Source: Chitinophagaceae bacterium
GTDB lineage: Bacteria > Bacteroidota > Bacteroidia > Chitinophagales > Chitinophagaceae
NCBI GenBank assembly: GCA_019752045.1
Contig: JAIEMP010000003.1
Span: forward strand, 124,001 to 188,000
Direction: 5' to 3'
DNA length: 64,000 nt
Part shown: piece by piece, positions 17,205 to 25,909 of the stretch
Position numbering within the stretch: position 1 is the stretch's first letter
How the letters are laid out: each line of letters opens with the position of its first letter
The notes under the pieces: model-generated
The model's database searches: none
What the model was told of the DNA's origin: nothing
Seen by the model: the letters and a program-made list of their open reading frames with translations, nothing else
Translations under genes and position numbers: made by a program

Positions 17205-18006
17205 AAGCCAAACCGGAGAATTGATATTAGCAATTGTAGCAATAACCATCCTTATTTTGTTATTGTCAAGTTTTATAATTTCATTTTTATTTTTGTATAA
17301 AAGAAAAAAGGAACAGCACTTTATTGAAAAAGGCAATCTGCAAAATCAATTCCAAAAAACGTTGCTTCAATCACAACTCGAAATACAGGAACAAACCCTC
17401 AAAAACATTTCCCAGGAAATTCATGATAATGTGGGGCAGGTATTAACACTGGCCAAACTGAATCTTGCTACAATAACATTATCAGAAGATGCAGCCTCAG
17501 AAAAAATAAAAACATCGCAACAGCTGATTGGCAAAGCCATCCAGGATCTGCGTGATCTCAGCCGCAGCCTGAATACGGATTATGTTGAAGAAATGGGCTT
17601 TGTACGTTCTGTTGAGTATGAACTGGAACTCCTGCAAAAAACCGGAACCATTGAAGCAGAATTAACCATTGAAGGAAAGATTATCAAGTTTGATAAACAT
17701 AAAGAGCTCATTCTTTTCCGGATTGTACAGGAGAGCATTCATAATATTATTAAACATGCAGAAGCAAAAAGAATATCAGCATCGTTCGACTTTTCAAATG
17801 AGGCAATTGTAGTGCAGATTAAAGATAACGGCAAAGGCTTTGACCTTGCTCCATTAAATGATGCCGGTAACCAAACCTTTGGTCTGGGCCTTCGCAACAT
17901 GAACAACAGAGCAACGTTGATTGGTGCAAAATTTTCTGTAGACAGTATCATTGGAACTGGAACAACAGTTTATCTTCAGTTACCCGTTAATGAAACGCAT
18001 ATATGA
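17197..18006 (+). CDS. Sensor histidine kinase (HisKA_3/NarL-type partner)
   Basis: A 269-residue kinase with one membrane helix (about 8-34), a short coiled linker, then a HisKA_3 dimerisation segment with phospho-accepting H76 in QEIHDNVGQ, and an HATPase_c domain (about 165-265) with N-box ESIHNIIKHA, G1 box DNGKGFDL and G2 box GLGLRNMNNRA. It lacks any extracellular or PAS sensory domain. Its stop overlaps the response regulator start by four bases (ATGA). Family knowledge says it phosphorylates a LuxR/NarL regulator; the next gene is one. Confidence 0.92.
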   Translation: MLKSQTGELILAIVAITILILLLSSFIISFLFLYKRKKEQHFIEKGNLQNQFQKTLLQSQLEIQEQTLKNISQEIHDNVGQVLTLAKLNLATITLSEDAASEKIKTSQQLIGKAIQDLRDLSRSLNTDYVEEMGFVRSVEYELELLQKTGTIEAELTIEGKIIKFDKHKELILFRIVQESIHNIIKHAEAKRISASFDFSNEAIVVQIKDNGKGFDLAPLNDAGNQTFGLGLRNMNNRATLIGAKFSVDSIIGTGTTVYLQLPVNETHI

Positions 18007-18668
18007 AAGAACAACAAAAAATAAAAGTGGCTTTGGCCGATGATCATGTACTGCTGCGTAAAGGGTTGGCAGGAGTAGTAGATAGTTTTGGAGATTATAC
18101 TGTTACGTTTGAAGCAGATAACGGACGGCATTTCACTGAACAGATTGCCAAACATGGAGAGCCGTCGATTGTATTGATGGATATAAATATGCCGGAGATG
18201 GATGGTTATGCAACTGCACAATGGATCAAAGAACATCATCCATTGATCAATGTTATTGCACTTTCGATGTACGATAATGAAAATGCAATCATCCGCATGT
18301 TTAAAGCAGGAGCCAAAGGATATATCCTAAAAGACAGTGAACCGCCTGAACTGAAGAAAGCATTAGACTCTGTTCATCAAAAAGGGTATTACTATTCTGA
18401 ATTAGTGACGGGTCGTCTTATTCATTCCATTAATAAAATGGATGATGCAAATGGTGAAGTGAAAACTGTAGCTGATCTCAATGACCGTGAACTTGATTTT
18501 TTGAAATATGCATGTACCGAAATGACGTATAAAGAAATTGCTGAGAAAATGTTTCTCAGCCCCAGAACCATTGATGGATACAGAGATGCCTTGTTCGAAA
18601 AACTGCAATTAAAAACGAGAGTAGGGCTGGTGATGTATGCCATCAAAAACGGAATCGTAACCATATAA
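18003..18668 (+). CDS. Response regulator, NarL/LuxR family
   Basis: A 221-residue regulator with an N-terminal receiver domain (1-125): acidic pocket D13-D14, phospho-acceptor D60 in VLMDINMPEMDG, T/S position ALSMYD and K104-type lysine in GYILKDS. A LuxR-type helix-turn-helix follows at about 155-215 (LNDRELDFLKYACTEMTYKE, then SPRTIDGYRDALFEKL). It is encoded with its kinase in one operon and should activate or repress genes upon phosphorylation. Its targets are unknown. Confidence 0.93.
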   Translation: MKEQQKIKVALADDHVLLRKGLAGVVDSFGDYTVTFEADNGRHFTEQIAKHGEPSIVLMDINMPEMDGYATAQWIKEHHPLINVIALSMYDNENAIIRMFKAGAKGYILKDSEPPELKKALDSVHQKGYYYSELVTGRLIHSINKMDDANGEVKTVADLNDRELDFLKYACTEMTYKEIAEKMFLSPRTIDGYRDALFEKLQLKTRVGLVMYAIKNGIVTI

Positions 18669-18671
18669 AAA

Positions 18672-18700
18672 AAAGTCCCCCGATGCATCCGGGGGACTTC
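18672..18700 (-). terminator. Terminator between the response regulator and MBL/rhodanese genes
   Basis: Arms AAGTCCCCC (18673-18681) and GGGGGACTT (18691-18699). On the minus strand the hairpin is followed by a run of T, so it serves the gene ending at 18703. It may also stop the convergent operon. Confidence 0.85.
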
Positions 18701-18702
18701 CA

Positions 18703-20109
18703 TTAATTCAGAACACTGGTTTCTTTTACAATATCAATTTTCTGTTCTTTAATTTTAATAAATCCGCCAACCACATTGCGGAGATTATGAAACCCCTGGC
18801 GTTTTAACAACGAGGAAGCAATTACACTTCTGTAACCACCGGCGCAATGCACATAAAGGTTATCACGTTCATCAATATTTGCAAGCAAGCCGGGATCATT
18901 CATTTCACTTAAAGGAAGGTTCACTGCATTTTTTACATGACCATCTGCAAACTCAGTTTCTTTTCTTACATCAACTACTACAAGATTGTTATCATGCGGA
19001 ATGTCCATGGCCAGTTCGTCTGCTTCTACATCAATAATAAGATCAACTGTTTCACCTGCATTTTTCCATGCATCAAAACCTCCTTTTAAAAAGCCTTTCA
19101 CCTGATCAAATCCAACTCTTGCCAAACGGATAATGGTTTCTTCTTCTTTGCCTTCTTCACAAACCAATAAAATGTTTTCATCAAAAGGTAAAATGGCACC
19201 CGCCCATTCTGCAAACCTGCCTTCGAGACCAATGCTGACAGAGCCGGGAATAAATCCCTGTGTAAATTCATTCGCATTTCTTGTATCAAGGATAATGGTC
19301 TTGGGTTCTTTGCTCAGTTGTTTTAATGCATCAATGTTTAATGGCGTCAGTCCTTTTTTTAATAAGGTTTCTAACGATCCATATCCTTCTTTGTTGATCT
19401 TTGCATTAATAGGAAAATATTTGGGCGGTGCTTCCAAACCATTTGTTACCGCTTTAATAAAAGCTTCTTTAGAAGATTGCTGTAAAGCATAATTGCTTTG
19501 TTTCTGTTCACCAATAGTACTGTAGGTTTCTGCACCAAGATTTTTACCACAAGCGCTGCCGGGCCCGTGTGCAGGATATACAATGACATCATCCGCAAGT
19601 GGTAATAATTTGTTTTGTAATGAGTCAAACATCATTCCGGCAAGCTCATGCATTGAAATATTACCGCCCTGTGCAAGATCGGGCCGGCCAACATCACCTA
19701 CAAACAAGGTGTCACCTGTAAATACACAATGATCTTTTCCCTGTGGATCTTTTAATAAGTAGCAGGAGCTTTCAAAGGTATGTCCGGGTGTATGTAAAAC
19801 TTCAATGGTAAGATCACCCACTTTAAACTGCTCTCCATCTTTTGCCACATAAACAGGAAATGCAGTTTCGGTTTGCGGTCCGTAAACAATAGGAGTATTT
19901 GATTCTTTTGCCAGATCCAGATGACCACTCACAAAATCGGCATGAAAATGTGTTTCAAAAATGTATTTGATGGTTGCCTTTCTTTCTTTAGCAAGATTGA
20001 GATAAACCTCAATATCACGCAGGGGGTCAATAATGGCACACTCACCATTACTTTCAATATAATAGGCTGCCTCGCTCAGGCAATTGGTGTAAAGCTGTTG
20101 TATAAACAT
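18703..20109 (-). CDS. MBL-fold persulfide dioxygenase-like protein with two rhodanese domains
   Basis: A 468-residue fusion. The metallo-beta-lactamase domain (1 to about 205) has the metal ligands H54-x-H56-x-D58 and H63, H110, D133 and H181, as in ETHE1-type persulfide dioxygenases and glyoxalase II. Two rhodanese domains follow, with active-site cysteines C317 (VCEEGKE) and C422 (HCAGGYRS). Only the second has the usual CxxGxR loop; the first has Lys where Arg is usual. The protein probably oxidises glutathione- or other thiol-bound persulfide and shuttles sulfane sulfur in the cytoplasm. It has its own -7 box and terminator and lies downstream of an ArsR repressor gene. Confidence 0.9.
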   Translation of the reverse strand: MFIQQLYTNCLSEAAYYIESNGECAIIDPLRDIEVYLNLAKERKATIKYIFETHFHADFVSGHLDLAKESNTPIVYGPQTETAFPVYVAKDGEQFKVGDLTIEVLHTPGHTFESSCYLLKDPQGKDHCVFTGDTLFVGDVGRPDLAQGGNISMHELAGMMFDSLQNKLLPLADDVIVYPAHGPGSACGKNLGAETYSTIGEQKQSNYALQQSSKEAFIKAVTNGLEAPPKYFPINAKINKEGYGSLETLLKKGLTPLNIDALKQLSKEPKTIILDTRNANEFTQGFIPGSVSIGLEGRFAEWAGAILPFDENILLVCEEGKEEETIIRLARVGFDQVKGFLKGGFDAWKNAGETVDLIIDVEADELAMDIPHDNNLVVVDVRKETEFADGHVKNAVNLPLSEMNDPGLLANIDERDNLYVHCAGGYRSVIASSLLKRQGFHNLRNVVGGFIKIKEQKIDIVKETSVLN

Positions 20110-20128
20110 TGTTCACTCTTCTTTTTTG

Positions 20129-20136
20129 CAAAGATA
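20129..20136 (-). promoter_or_regulatory. -7 box of the MBL/rhodanese gene
   Basis: On the minus strand TATCTTTG, a perfect TAnnTTTG, 19 bases before the ATG at 20109. It lies after the terminator of the ArsR gene, so the two genes are transcribed separately. Confidence 0.6.
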
Positions 20137-20152
20137 AGTGACAGGCAAGAAA

Positions 20153-20179
20153 AAAGCCCCTGCTGTGAACAGGGGCTTT
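20153..20179 (-). terminator. Terminator of the ArsR-type gene
   Basis: Arms AAAGCCCCTG (20153-20162) and CAGGGGCTTT (20170-20179), followed on the minus strand by a T-rich run. Confidence 0.88.
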
Positions 20180-20183
20180 AATG

Positions 20184-20513
20184 TCAGACAATAAGATCTG
20201 TAACAAATTTTTCAATCTCTTCCAATCGTTGATGGTTAACACCGTACCAGATAAATTTTCCTTCTCTGGTAGTAGTTACAATGTTGCTCCGGCGAAGAAT
20301 AGCCAAATGTTGTGAAGCAACTGATTGTTCCAGCCTCAGTTTTACATAAATTTCTGTGACTGTCATTTGACCGTTTTCATTGATCAATTGAATAATTTGC
20401 TGACGAAGTTTGTGATTGATTGACCGTAAAATTAGCGCCGCTTTCTTTACGGCATGGTAATCAATTTGAATAGCAATGTTGCTATTCTCTTTTTTTAATA
20501 GAATAGTAGCCAT
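20184..20513 (-). CDS. ArsR-family winged-helix transcriptional regulator
   Basis: A 109-residue protein with an ArsR-type winged helix: helices around LRSINHKLRQQIIQLINENG, recognition region SVASQHLAILRRSNIV and wing EGKFIWYGVN. It has no cysteine at all, so it is unlike the thiol-switch sulfur sensors (BigR/SqrR) that often control persulfide dioxygenases, and unlike cysteine-based metal sensors. His and acidic residues near the C-terminus (VNHQRLEEIEKF) could be metal or dimer contacts. It lies just upstream of the MBL/rhodanese gene and may control it or itself. Confidence 0.88.
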   Translation of the reverse strand: MATILLKKENSNIAIQIDYHAVKKAALILRSINHKLRQQIIQLINENGQMTVTEIYVKLRLEQSVASQHLAILRRSNIVTTTREGKFIWYGVNHQRLEEIEKFVTDLIV

Positions 20514-20611
20514 TTCAAGGGGGTGAGTTTAAAAGTTGGTTGTTTGGGGTTATATATAACACATAAAATTATTATTAAGTGTAAACATGTAGTAGTTATA
20601 AAGGACATTCT

Positions 20612-21298
20612 TTACTTATTGCCGTTATTAAATTCTTTTCCATACTCGGGCAGGGTGTAAGCAACTGAAGCAAACTGCTGCAGCCGGTATCTTTCAAGGG
20701 CGGGGATCATCATATCGCTGGCATTCCAGGATACATCTGTAAACAGAGCTTGTGTGCTGTTGCAAAGTTGCTTCCATTTTAATGCACCGTCCCCAAAAAA
20801 GCAGGTTATTTTTTCTGCCAGCAAGTCGGAAAAGGAGTGATTTTCAAGAATTAACGCCCTGTTATCCTTTATGCATTTCAGATTCCGGTCGTAGGTTGCA
20901 GTAAATACTTCCATTCGTCTGGCATCTATCATTGGGCAGAGAAAAAAATCGGCAGGAGATTGCTGATCCTGCTTCAGTTGCTGTAACGCTGCATAACTCA
21001 TAACCAATGTTGTGGAAAGAGTAATCAGCGGAAGCTGTAAAGCATAACATAAACCTTTTGCAGAGGAAAGTCCCACCCTTAATCCCGTATAAGAACCCGG
21101 ACCTGCTGTTACGGCAATGGCATTGAGATCTGATAATTGTATATTCATTTCATGCATCATTGCGTGTATGGCAGGTTGCAGAAACGAAGCATGATCTTTT
21201 TGATTTTTATTGGTTCTGGTTGAACTTACAATATCATCTTTCACCAGTGCAATGGATGCATTTGCAGTAGCAGTATCTATACAAAGTAAAAGAGGCAT
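20612..21298 (-). CDS. tsaB: tRNA threonylcarbamoyladenosine biosynthesis protein TsaB
   Basis: A 228-residue ASKHA-fold protein. The N-terminus LLLCIDTATANASIAL and the segment AVTAGPGSYTGLRVGLSSAK are hallmarks of TsaB, the scaffold paralogue that works with TsaD and TsaE to make t6A at position 37 of ANN-decoding tRNAs. It lacks the metal-binding histidines of TsaD, as expected. The ATG at 21298 is one base after the stop of the upstream gene, so the two are probably cotranscribed. Confidence 0.92.
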   Translation of the reverse strand: MPLLLCIDTATANASIALVKDDIVSSTRTNKNQKDHASFLQPAIHAMMHEMNIQLSDLNAIAVTAGPGSYTGLRVGLSSAKGLCYALQLPLITLSTTLVMSYAALQQLKQDQQSPADFFLCPMIDARRMEVFTATYDRNLKCIKDNRALILENHSFSDLLAEKITCFFGDGALKWKQLCNSTQALFTDVSWNASDMMIPALERYRLQQFASVAYTLPEYGKEFNNGNK

Positions 21299-21299
21299 A

Positions 21300-21935
21300 T
21301 TAAACAGCGGCTTTGAATTGAAGCAATGATGCAGTTGGCTGATAGCGATGATCTTTTACTGCAAGTATTTGTAACAGATTTTTTATATGCTCAATACCAA
21401 TCAGCTTACTCCACTCGAATGGGCCAAACGGATAGCCCGTGCCGAGTTTCATGGCGGTGTCAATTTCATCTGCAGTTGTTACCTGCTGTTCCTCTGTTAT
21501 AAAAGCTTCATTAATAATCATACTGATGGTTCTTGCAGTTACAAAACCCGGTTCATCGGCAGTTGCAAGAAATGGAATTTCCCATTGTTGAAAGAGCGAT
21601 TGAAACAAAGCTTCCTGTTGTTTTGAAAAAGCAATTTCTACTGTATTTCTGTTCAAAAATCCGGGCCAATGATTAAACCGTGCAACAGGTGCATCTTTTA
21701 CCTGCAATTGATGAAGCGTATAAAGTACCGAGCCAATCAATACCGGACGGGTGCGTTGTAAATAATAACTTATCCGGTTGGAGTTGCTTTCAAAATCCAG
21801 ATCTATCAGCACATCAGCCAGCTCTGCCTCTGCAAGTTCCAGTTTATCTGCAACCTTACACAATGTGCCCTTCAATGGAAGTGTTTTTCCAAAGAGTGTT
21901 GTAACAGGGCCGCCGCTGAGAATAAGAATGTTCAT
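21300..21935 (-). CDS. 3-hydroxyacyl-CoA dehydrogenase C-terminal-domain-like protein
   Basis: A 211-residue protein whose second half resembles the C-terminal helical domain of 3-hydroxybutyryl-CoA dehydrogenase (ARTISMIINEAFI, then DEIDTAMKLGTGYPFGPFEW). Its N-terminal part is short and lacks the GxGxxG NAD-binding loop, starting instead MNILILSGG, so it is probably not an ordinary dehydrogenase. It is joined to tsaB with one base spacing. The ATG at 21935 lies six bases after a perfect -7 box. Function is unknown; a degenerate or specialised acyl-CoA binding role is possible. Confidence 0.75.
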   Translation of the reverse strand: MNILILSGGPVTTLFGKTLPLKGTLCKVADKLELAEAELADVLIDLDFESNSNRISYYLQRTRPVLIGSVLYTLHQLQVKDAPVARFNHWPGFLNRNTVEIAFSKQQEALFQSLFQQWEIPFLATADEPGFVTARTISMIINEAFITEEQQVTTADEIDTAMKLGTGYPFGPFEWSKLIGIEHIKNLLQILAVKDHRYQPTASLLQFKAAV

Positions 21936-21941
21936 GCACCG

Positions 21942-21949
21942 CAAATTTA
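21942..21949 (-). promoter_or_regulatory. -7 box of the tsaB operon, near-leaderless
   Basis: TAAATTTG on the minus strand, six bases before the ATG at 21935. It is back-to-back with the ridA promoter. Confidence 0.6.
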
Positions 21950-21995
21950 AAGGGATCGGCCAGCAAACATGATTTTTTTCTTAAATCTAAAAAAC

Positions 21996-22003
21996 TAAGT
22001 TTG
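21996..22003 (+). promoter_or_regulatory. -7 box of ridA, near-leaderless
   Basis: TAAGTTTG, a perfect TAnnTTTG, seven bases before the ATG at 22011. Confidence 0.6.
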
Positions 22004-22010
22004 TGGTACA

Positions 22011-22391
22011 ATGGAAAAGAAAATTATACAAACCGATCAGGCGCCTGCACCCATAGGGCCTTATAATCAGGCAGTTGCTGCCGGCAATTTTTTATTTATT
22101 TCGGGTCAGGTATGCATTAAGCCTGGTACCGGTGATCTCAACAATCCTGATATCCAAACCGAAACACACCAGGTAATGCACAACCTCAAAGCTATTTTAC
22201 AGGAGGCCGGCACCGATTTTAATCATGTAGTAAAGACGACCATTTTTTTAAGCGATATGAATTTGTTTGGTGATGTAAATGAAATCTATGGCAAATATTT
22301 CGAAGGAGCATTTCCTGCACGTGAAACTGTTGCTGTGAAAGGGTTGCCGAAGAATGTGAATGTTGAAATCAGTATGATTGTAATGTTGTAA
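22011..22391 (+). CDS. ridA: RidA family enamine/imine deaminase
   Basis: A 126-residue protein that matches RidA (YjgF/YER057c/UK114) along its whole length: QAPAPIGPYNQAV at residues 9-21, FISGQVCI, the HQVMHNLKAILQEAG helix and the C-terminal FPARETVAVKGLPKNVNVEI, which contains the Arg that binds the substrate carboxylate. RidA hydrolyses 2-aminoacrylate and related imines released by PLP enzymes, which protects other enzymes in the cytoplasm. It is transcribed alone, divergently from the tsaB pair. Confidence 0.94.
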   Translation: MEKKIIQTDQAPAPIGPYNQAVAAGNFLFISGQVCIKPGTGDLNNPDIQTETHQVMHNLKAILQEAGTDFNHVVKTTIFLSDMNLFGDVNEIYGKYFEGAFPARETVAVKGLPKNVNVEISMIVML

Positions 22392-22410
22392 TCATACGTT
22401 CAAATAAAAA

Positions 22411-22442
22411 AAAACGCTGGCTTTTTTATAAGCCAGCGTTTT
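22411..22442. terminator. Bidirectional terminator between ridA and the T9SS cargo gene
   Basis: Perfect arms AAAACGCTGGCTT (22411-22423) and AAGCCAGCGTTTT (22430-22442), with A-run and T-run outside, usable from both converging genes. Confidence 0.92.
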
Positions 22443-22460
22443 GTATGTACAGATATTCTA

Positions 22461-24174
22461 TTAATTCTTTTGTAACTGCAGCGTTCCCCGTTCATTGCCA
22501 TTATACCAGGTAAGAAGATATGTACCAGGTTGCAGATGACTGATATGAATCACTGTTTGTCTGCTTTGCAGTTTTGCTTCAGATGTATAAACTGTATTAC
22601 CATTCATGTCTTTAATAACAATTGTAGCAGTTTTCTTTTTTACTAATGGGTGGTTAATTGTTGCACTGTTTACAACAGGATTTGGAAATACTTTTAGCGA
22701 GGATGAAATATCCACTTCATTTCGAACGGAAGAAACGGTGTTGATGTTTAATTGATTTTTGAAATAACTCATTGCACCTGTTGAACTGTTTGTAGAAGTA
22801 CCGGCCATCATATCCATAAGGCCGTCATTGTTCATATCAGCAAGTGCTACTGTGCCGGGGCCGCCGGCTGTAGTGTAGTTCACTGTTTCATTAAAAGAAA
22901 TGGTGCCCGGCGTACTTGTATTTTTTAAAACTGATACAATGGAGTTTGAAAAATAACAGGCTACTGCAACATCAGGCTTTCCATCGGCATTTAAATCACC
23001 AAGTTTTATTCCACGTGGTGAACTGGCCACAGAAAAATTTGCTGCGGTGTTAAACAGGAGCGTACCAATAGTAGAATTGTTTTTAAATACAGATACAGTG
23101 TTGGGTCCCAGATTCGAAGCAACTACTTCGGGTTTGCCATCTCCGTCAACATCTCCAATTGTAATACCCCAAGTGCCTGCGCCAGCAGCCAGATCTGTTT
23201 TAGCAGCAAATGATATGGCACCAGTTGTTGACGTATTTCTTAATACCGAAACTACCATTTGAACCGGAGCATTAAACTGCAATCTCAGGTTTGCCATCTC
23301 CATCCAGATCGCCTGCTGTAATATCTTCCGGTTCTGTCGCAACAGTAAAATCAACTTTAGCTTCAAACGAAATAGTTGATGCTGTACTTGTATTTCTTAA
23401 AACGGAAACTGTATTTGCGCCTTGATTACTGGAAATGATATCTAACTTTCCATCTGCATCTATATCAGCAACGGTTACTTTGCGTGGTTCGCTGCCTGTA
23501 GATAATCCCGTTGGTCCGAAAAAGAAAATAGAGCCCGGAGCACTGCTGCCGTTTCTGAACACATACACTGCATTTGAAAAAGGAGTTGCAGCAACAAGAT
23601 CCAGTTTACCATCGGCATTAAAGTCGCCTTTAGCAAGACCTATTACATTTACAAGTCCTCCAAAAAAGTCTGGAAAATTTGTAAAAGTCAGATTAGAACC
23701 TGTTGTGGTATTACGGAAAAAGAACACTCTGTTTTCTGAGAATATATTGTAAGCAATATCAATTTTACCATCGTTATCCCAATCGGCATCTATTACTGTA
23801 CTGCCACCGCTGTAATCTACTTTTGCAGCAAATGAAGTGGAAACAAAATCCATCCCACCTTCGGGATAAGTAACTGTAAATGGTTTGTTTGAATAAGCAA
23901 TCAGGTTGTTGACTGCTACAGAGATTGATTCATAGCCTGCTCCAAGCGGTACAACAACGGTAAGTGTTGTTGCGGTAGATGCATTCACAGTTCCTTTTAC
24001 AGAACCAAAGAATACAACATTGTTTGCAGCAGTTGTACTGAAGTTGTTGCCTGTAATGGTAACTATTGTTCCGGGTGCGCCGGTTACGGGCGTAAATGAA
24101 CTGATGATGGGTGTTTGGGCTGATGCAAACTGTATACATAAAAGTACAATACAGCAGAGTATACTTTTTTTCAT
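22461..24174 (-). pseudogene. T9SS-secreted IPT/TIG plus FG-GAP (VCBS) repeat protein, frame interrupted by one base
   Basis: Two overlapping frames form one gene. The 5' part (24174-23272) has a signal peptide (MKKSILCCIVLLCIQFASAQ), an IPT/TIG domain (ISSFTPVTGAPGTIVTITG) and FG-GAP/VCBS repeats with DxDxDG calcium loops (ADIDADGKLDI, GDLDGDGKPEI). The 3' part (ending 22461) continues the repeats and ends in a Por-type T9SS sorting domain (FPNPVVNSATI to the C-terminus). The break is near 23272-23280, at GCAGTTTAATGC: removing one T turns the stop into a repeat of exactly the usual length. The total of 1714 bases is one more than a multiple of three. It would be about 570 residues if intact. 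It is either a recent pseudogene, a phase-variable site or a sequencing error. Confidence 0.8.
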
Positions 24175-24197
24175 AAGTAAACGGAAGTGGTTATTAA

Positions 24198-25745
24198 TTA
24201 GAGTTTGATTTCTTCTTCCTGATGATCGAAGAAATGATATTCTGTAAGATGGTATGAATTGTTCGCTTTTACTCTGATTTTCTGTTTGTACTTCCAGCTC
24301 CATTTCAATCGTCTGGATGGGAACCCTTTCTTCAGGTAGGCTTCCATAATAGGATGTACTGATATGTACAGCTCTTTATGCTTTTGCATAACGAGGTAAC
24401 TGATGTTCTTTTCAATTTCATCTTCAAGAATAAGTGTAGAAGAAACTTTTCCGGTTCCGTTACAGCTGGGGCAAACTTCCTGTGTATTGATGTTTACCTC
24501 AGGCTTCATCCGTTGCCTGGTGATTTGCATCAATCCAAATTTCGAAATGGGGAGGATGGCATGCTTAGCTCTGTCGGCACGCATGAAATCTTCAACTGCT
24601 TCTGCTAAACGTCGTTTGTTATCGGGCAGCTTCATATCAATAAAGTCAACCACAATAATTCCGCCAATATCTCTTAAACGTAACTGGCGTGCAATTTCTT
24701 CTGCAGCTTCCAGGTTGGTTTGCAAAGCATTTTCTTCCTGGTTGGTGCTAACGCTTTTATATCCACTGTTTACATCAATCACATGTAATGCCTCAGTATG
24801 TTCTATAATAAGATAAGCACCACTGGCAAGGTTCACCGTTTTTCCAAACGATCCTTTTACCTGCTTGGTAACGCCAAAGCTGTCGAAAATTGGAGAGCCG
24901 TTTTGATAGAAACTTACAATCTCTGTTTTATCAGGTGCCACTTTCTGTATGTAACTACGGGCATCGTTGTAAATGTTTTTATCATTAACAACAATGCGGT
25001 TAAAATCGGCACTCAACAAATCACGGAGGATGCTGGTGGTTTTATCTGTTTCGCCAAGAATTTTAGAAGGAGGTGTAGCGTTTTTCAGATTTTGCTGTAT
25101 CTGCTTCCACATGGCTACAAGGTTGTTAAGATCTTCATGCAGCTCAGCTGTATTTTTTCCTTCAGCAGCAGTACGAACAATTACACCAAAGTTTTTTGTT
25201 TTGATGGCTTCAACAATTTTCTGCAAACGCTTTCTTTCATCACCTGAATGGATTTTGCGTGAAACAGCAACGATATCGTTGAAAGGGGTAAGTACAACAA
25301 AACGACCGGGTAGAGAAATTTCACAACTGAGGCGGGGACCTTTGGCAGCGATGGGTTCTTTCAGAATCTGCACCAATACATTTGGCTTTCCGTTTAATAC
25401 TTCACCAATTTTTCCGGTTTTAATGATCTCGGCTTCTGTCTGGAATTTTCCAAAATCTGCAATGCCCTCACTCTTATCGGTAATGGATTGGTTGGTAAAC
25501 TTAAGGATAGACCGAACGTATGGACTGAGGTCGGTGTAGTGGAGAAAGCCGTCTTTCTCAAACCCAACATCTACAAATGCGGCATTCATACCCGGGACCA
25601 GTTTTTTTACTTTTCCTAAGTACAAATCACCAACAGTAAAGCTTGTATCAAGACTTTCCTGATGCAGCTCTACAAGTTTTTTATCTTCTAATAATGCGAT
25701 TTCCACTCCGGTAGGAGCGGCATTAATGATCAGTTCCTTGTTCAC
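24198..25745 (-). CDS. rng: Ribonuclease G/E family endoribonuclease
   Basis: A 515-residue protein starting at a GTG (25745) with the RNase G/E plan: N-terminal MNKELIINAAPTGVEIALLE, S1 domain (about 36-125), then the DNase I-like catalytic region with the metal-binding aspartates in HVIDVNSGYKS and IVVDFIDMK, and the zinc-link motif CPSCNGTG, which joins protomers in the tetramer. It lacks the long C-terminal scaffold of RNase E, so it is RNase G-like. It cleaves single-stranded AU-rich RNA and matures rRNA. It lies downstream of the mS38-like gene. Confidence 0.93.
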   Translation of the reverse strand: MNKELIINAAPTGVEIALLEDKKLVELHQESLDTSFTVGDLYLGKVKKLVPGMNAAFVDVGFEKDGFLHYTDLSPYVRSILKFTNQSITDKSEGIADFGKFQTEAEIIKTGKIGEVLNGKPNVLVQILKEPIAAKGPRLSCEISLPGRFVVLTPFNDIVAVSRKIHSGDERKRLQKIVEAIKTKNFGVIVRTAAEGKNTAELHEDLNNLVAMWKQIQQNLKNATPPSKILGETDKTTSILRDLLSADFNRIVVNDKNIYNDARSYIQKVAPDKTEIVSFYQNGSPIFDSFGVTKQVKGSFGKTVNLASGAYLIIEHTEALHVIDVNSGYKSVSTNQEENALQTNLEAAEEIARQLRLRDIGGIIVVDFIDMKLPDNKRRLAEAVEDFMRADRAKHAILPISKFGLMQITRQRMKPEVNINTQEVCPSCNGTGKVSSTLILEDEIEKNISYLVMQKHKELYISVHPIMEAYLKKGFPSRRLKWSWKYKQKIRVKANNSYHLTEYHFFDHQEEEIKL

Positions 25746-25872
25746 ACAATACGTCTTTAAAATTGTACCATTCTTATCTTACTTCACCTGATCAGGAAGG
25801 AATAAGCCATATGCAGCATGAGTATACAAGCAAGCAGACAAATTTCTGCATCGGCTGAACAGAATAGAAACA

Positions 25873-25893
25873 GAGTCCTGATTTACAGGACTC
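25873..25893 (-). terminator. Hairpin downstream of the mS38-like gene
   Basis: Perfect arms GAGTCCTG (25873-25880) and CAGGACTC (25886-25893); the following T-run on the minus strand is weak, so attenuation is as likely as termination. Confidence 0.55.
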
Positions 25894-25909
25894 CGTTCAA
25901 TAAAGAAGC

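Noticed and set aside
24378-25539. Long plus-strand ORFs opposite the RNase G gene
   Set aside because: They are shadows: the minus frame has every RNase G motif, and these frames have none.
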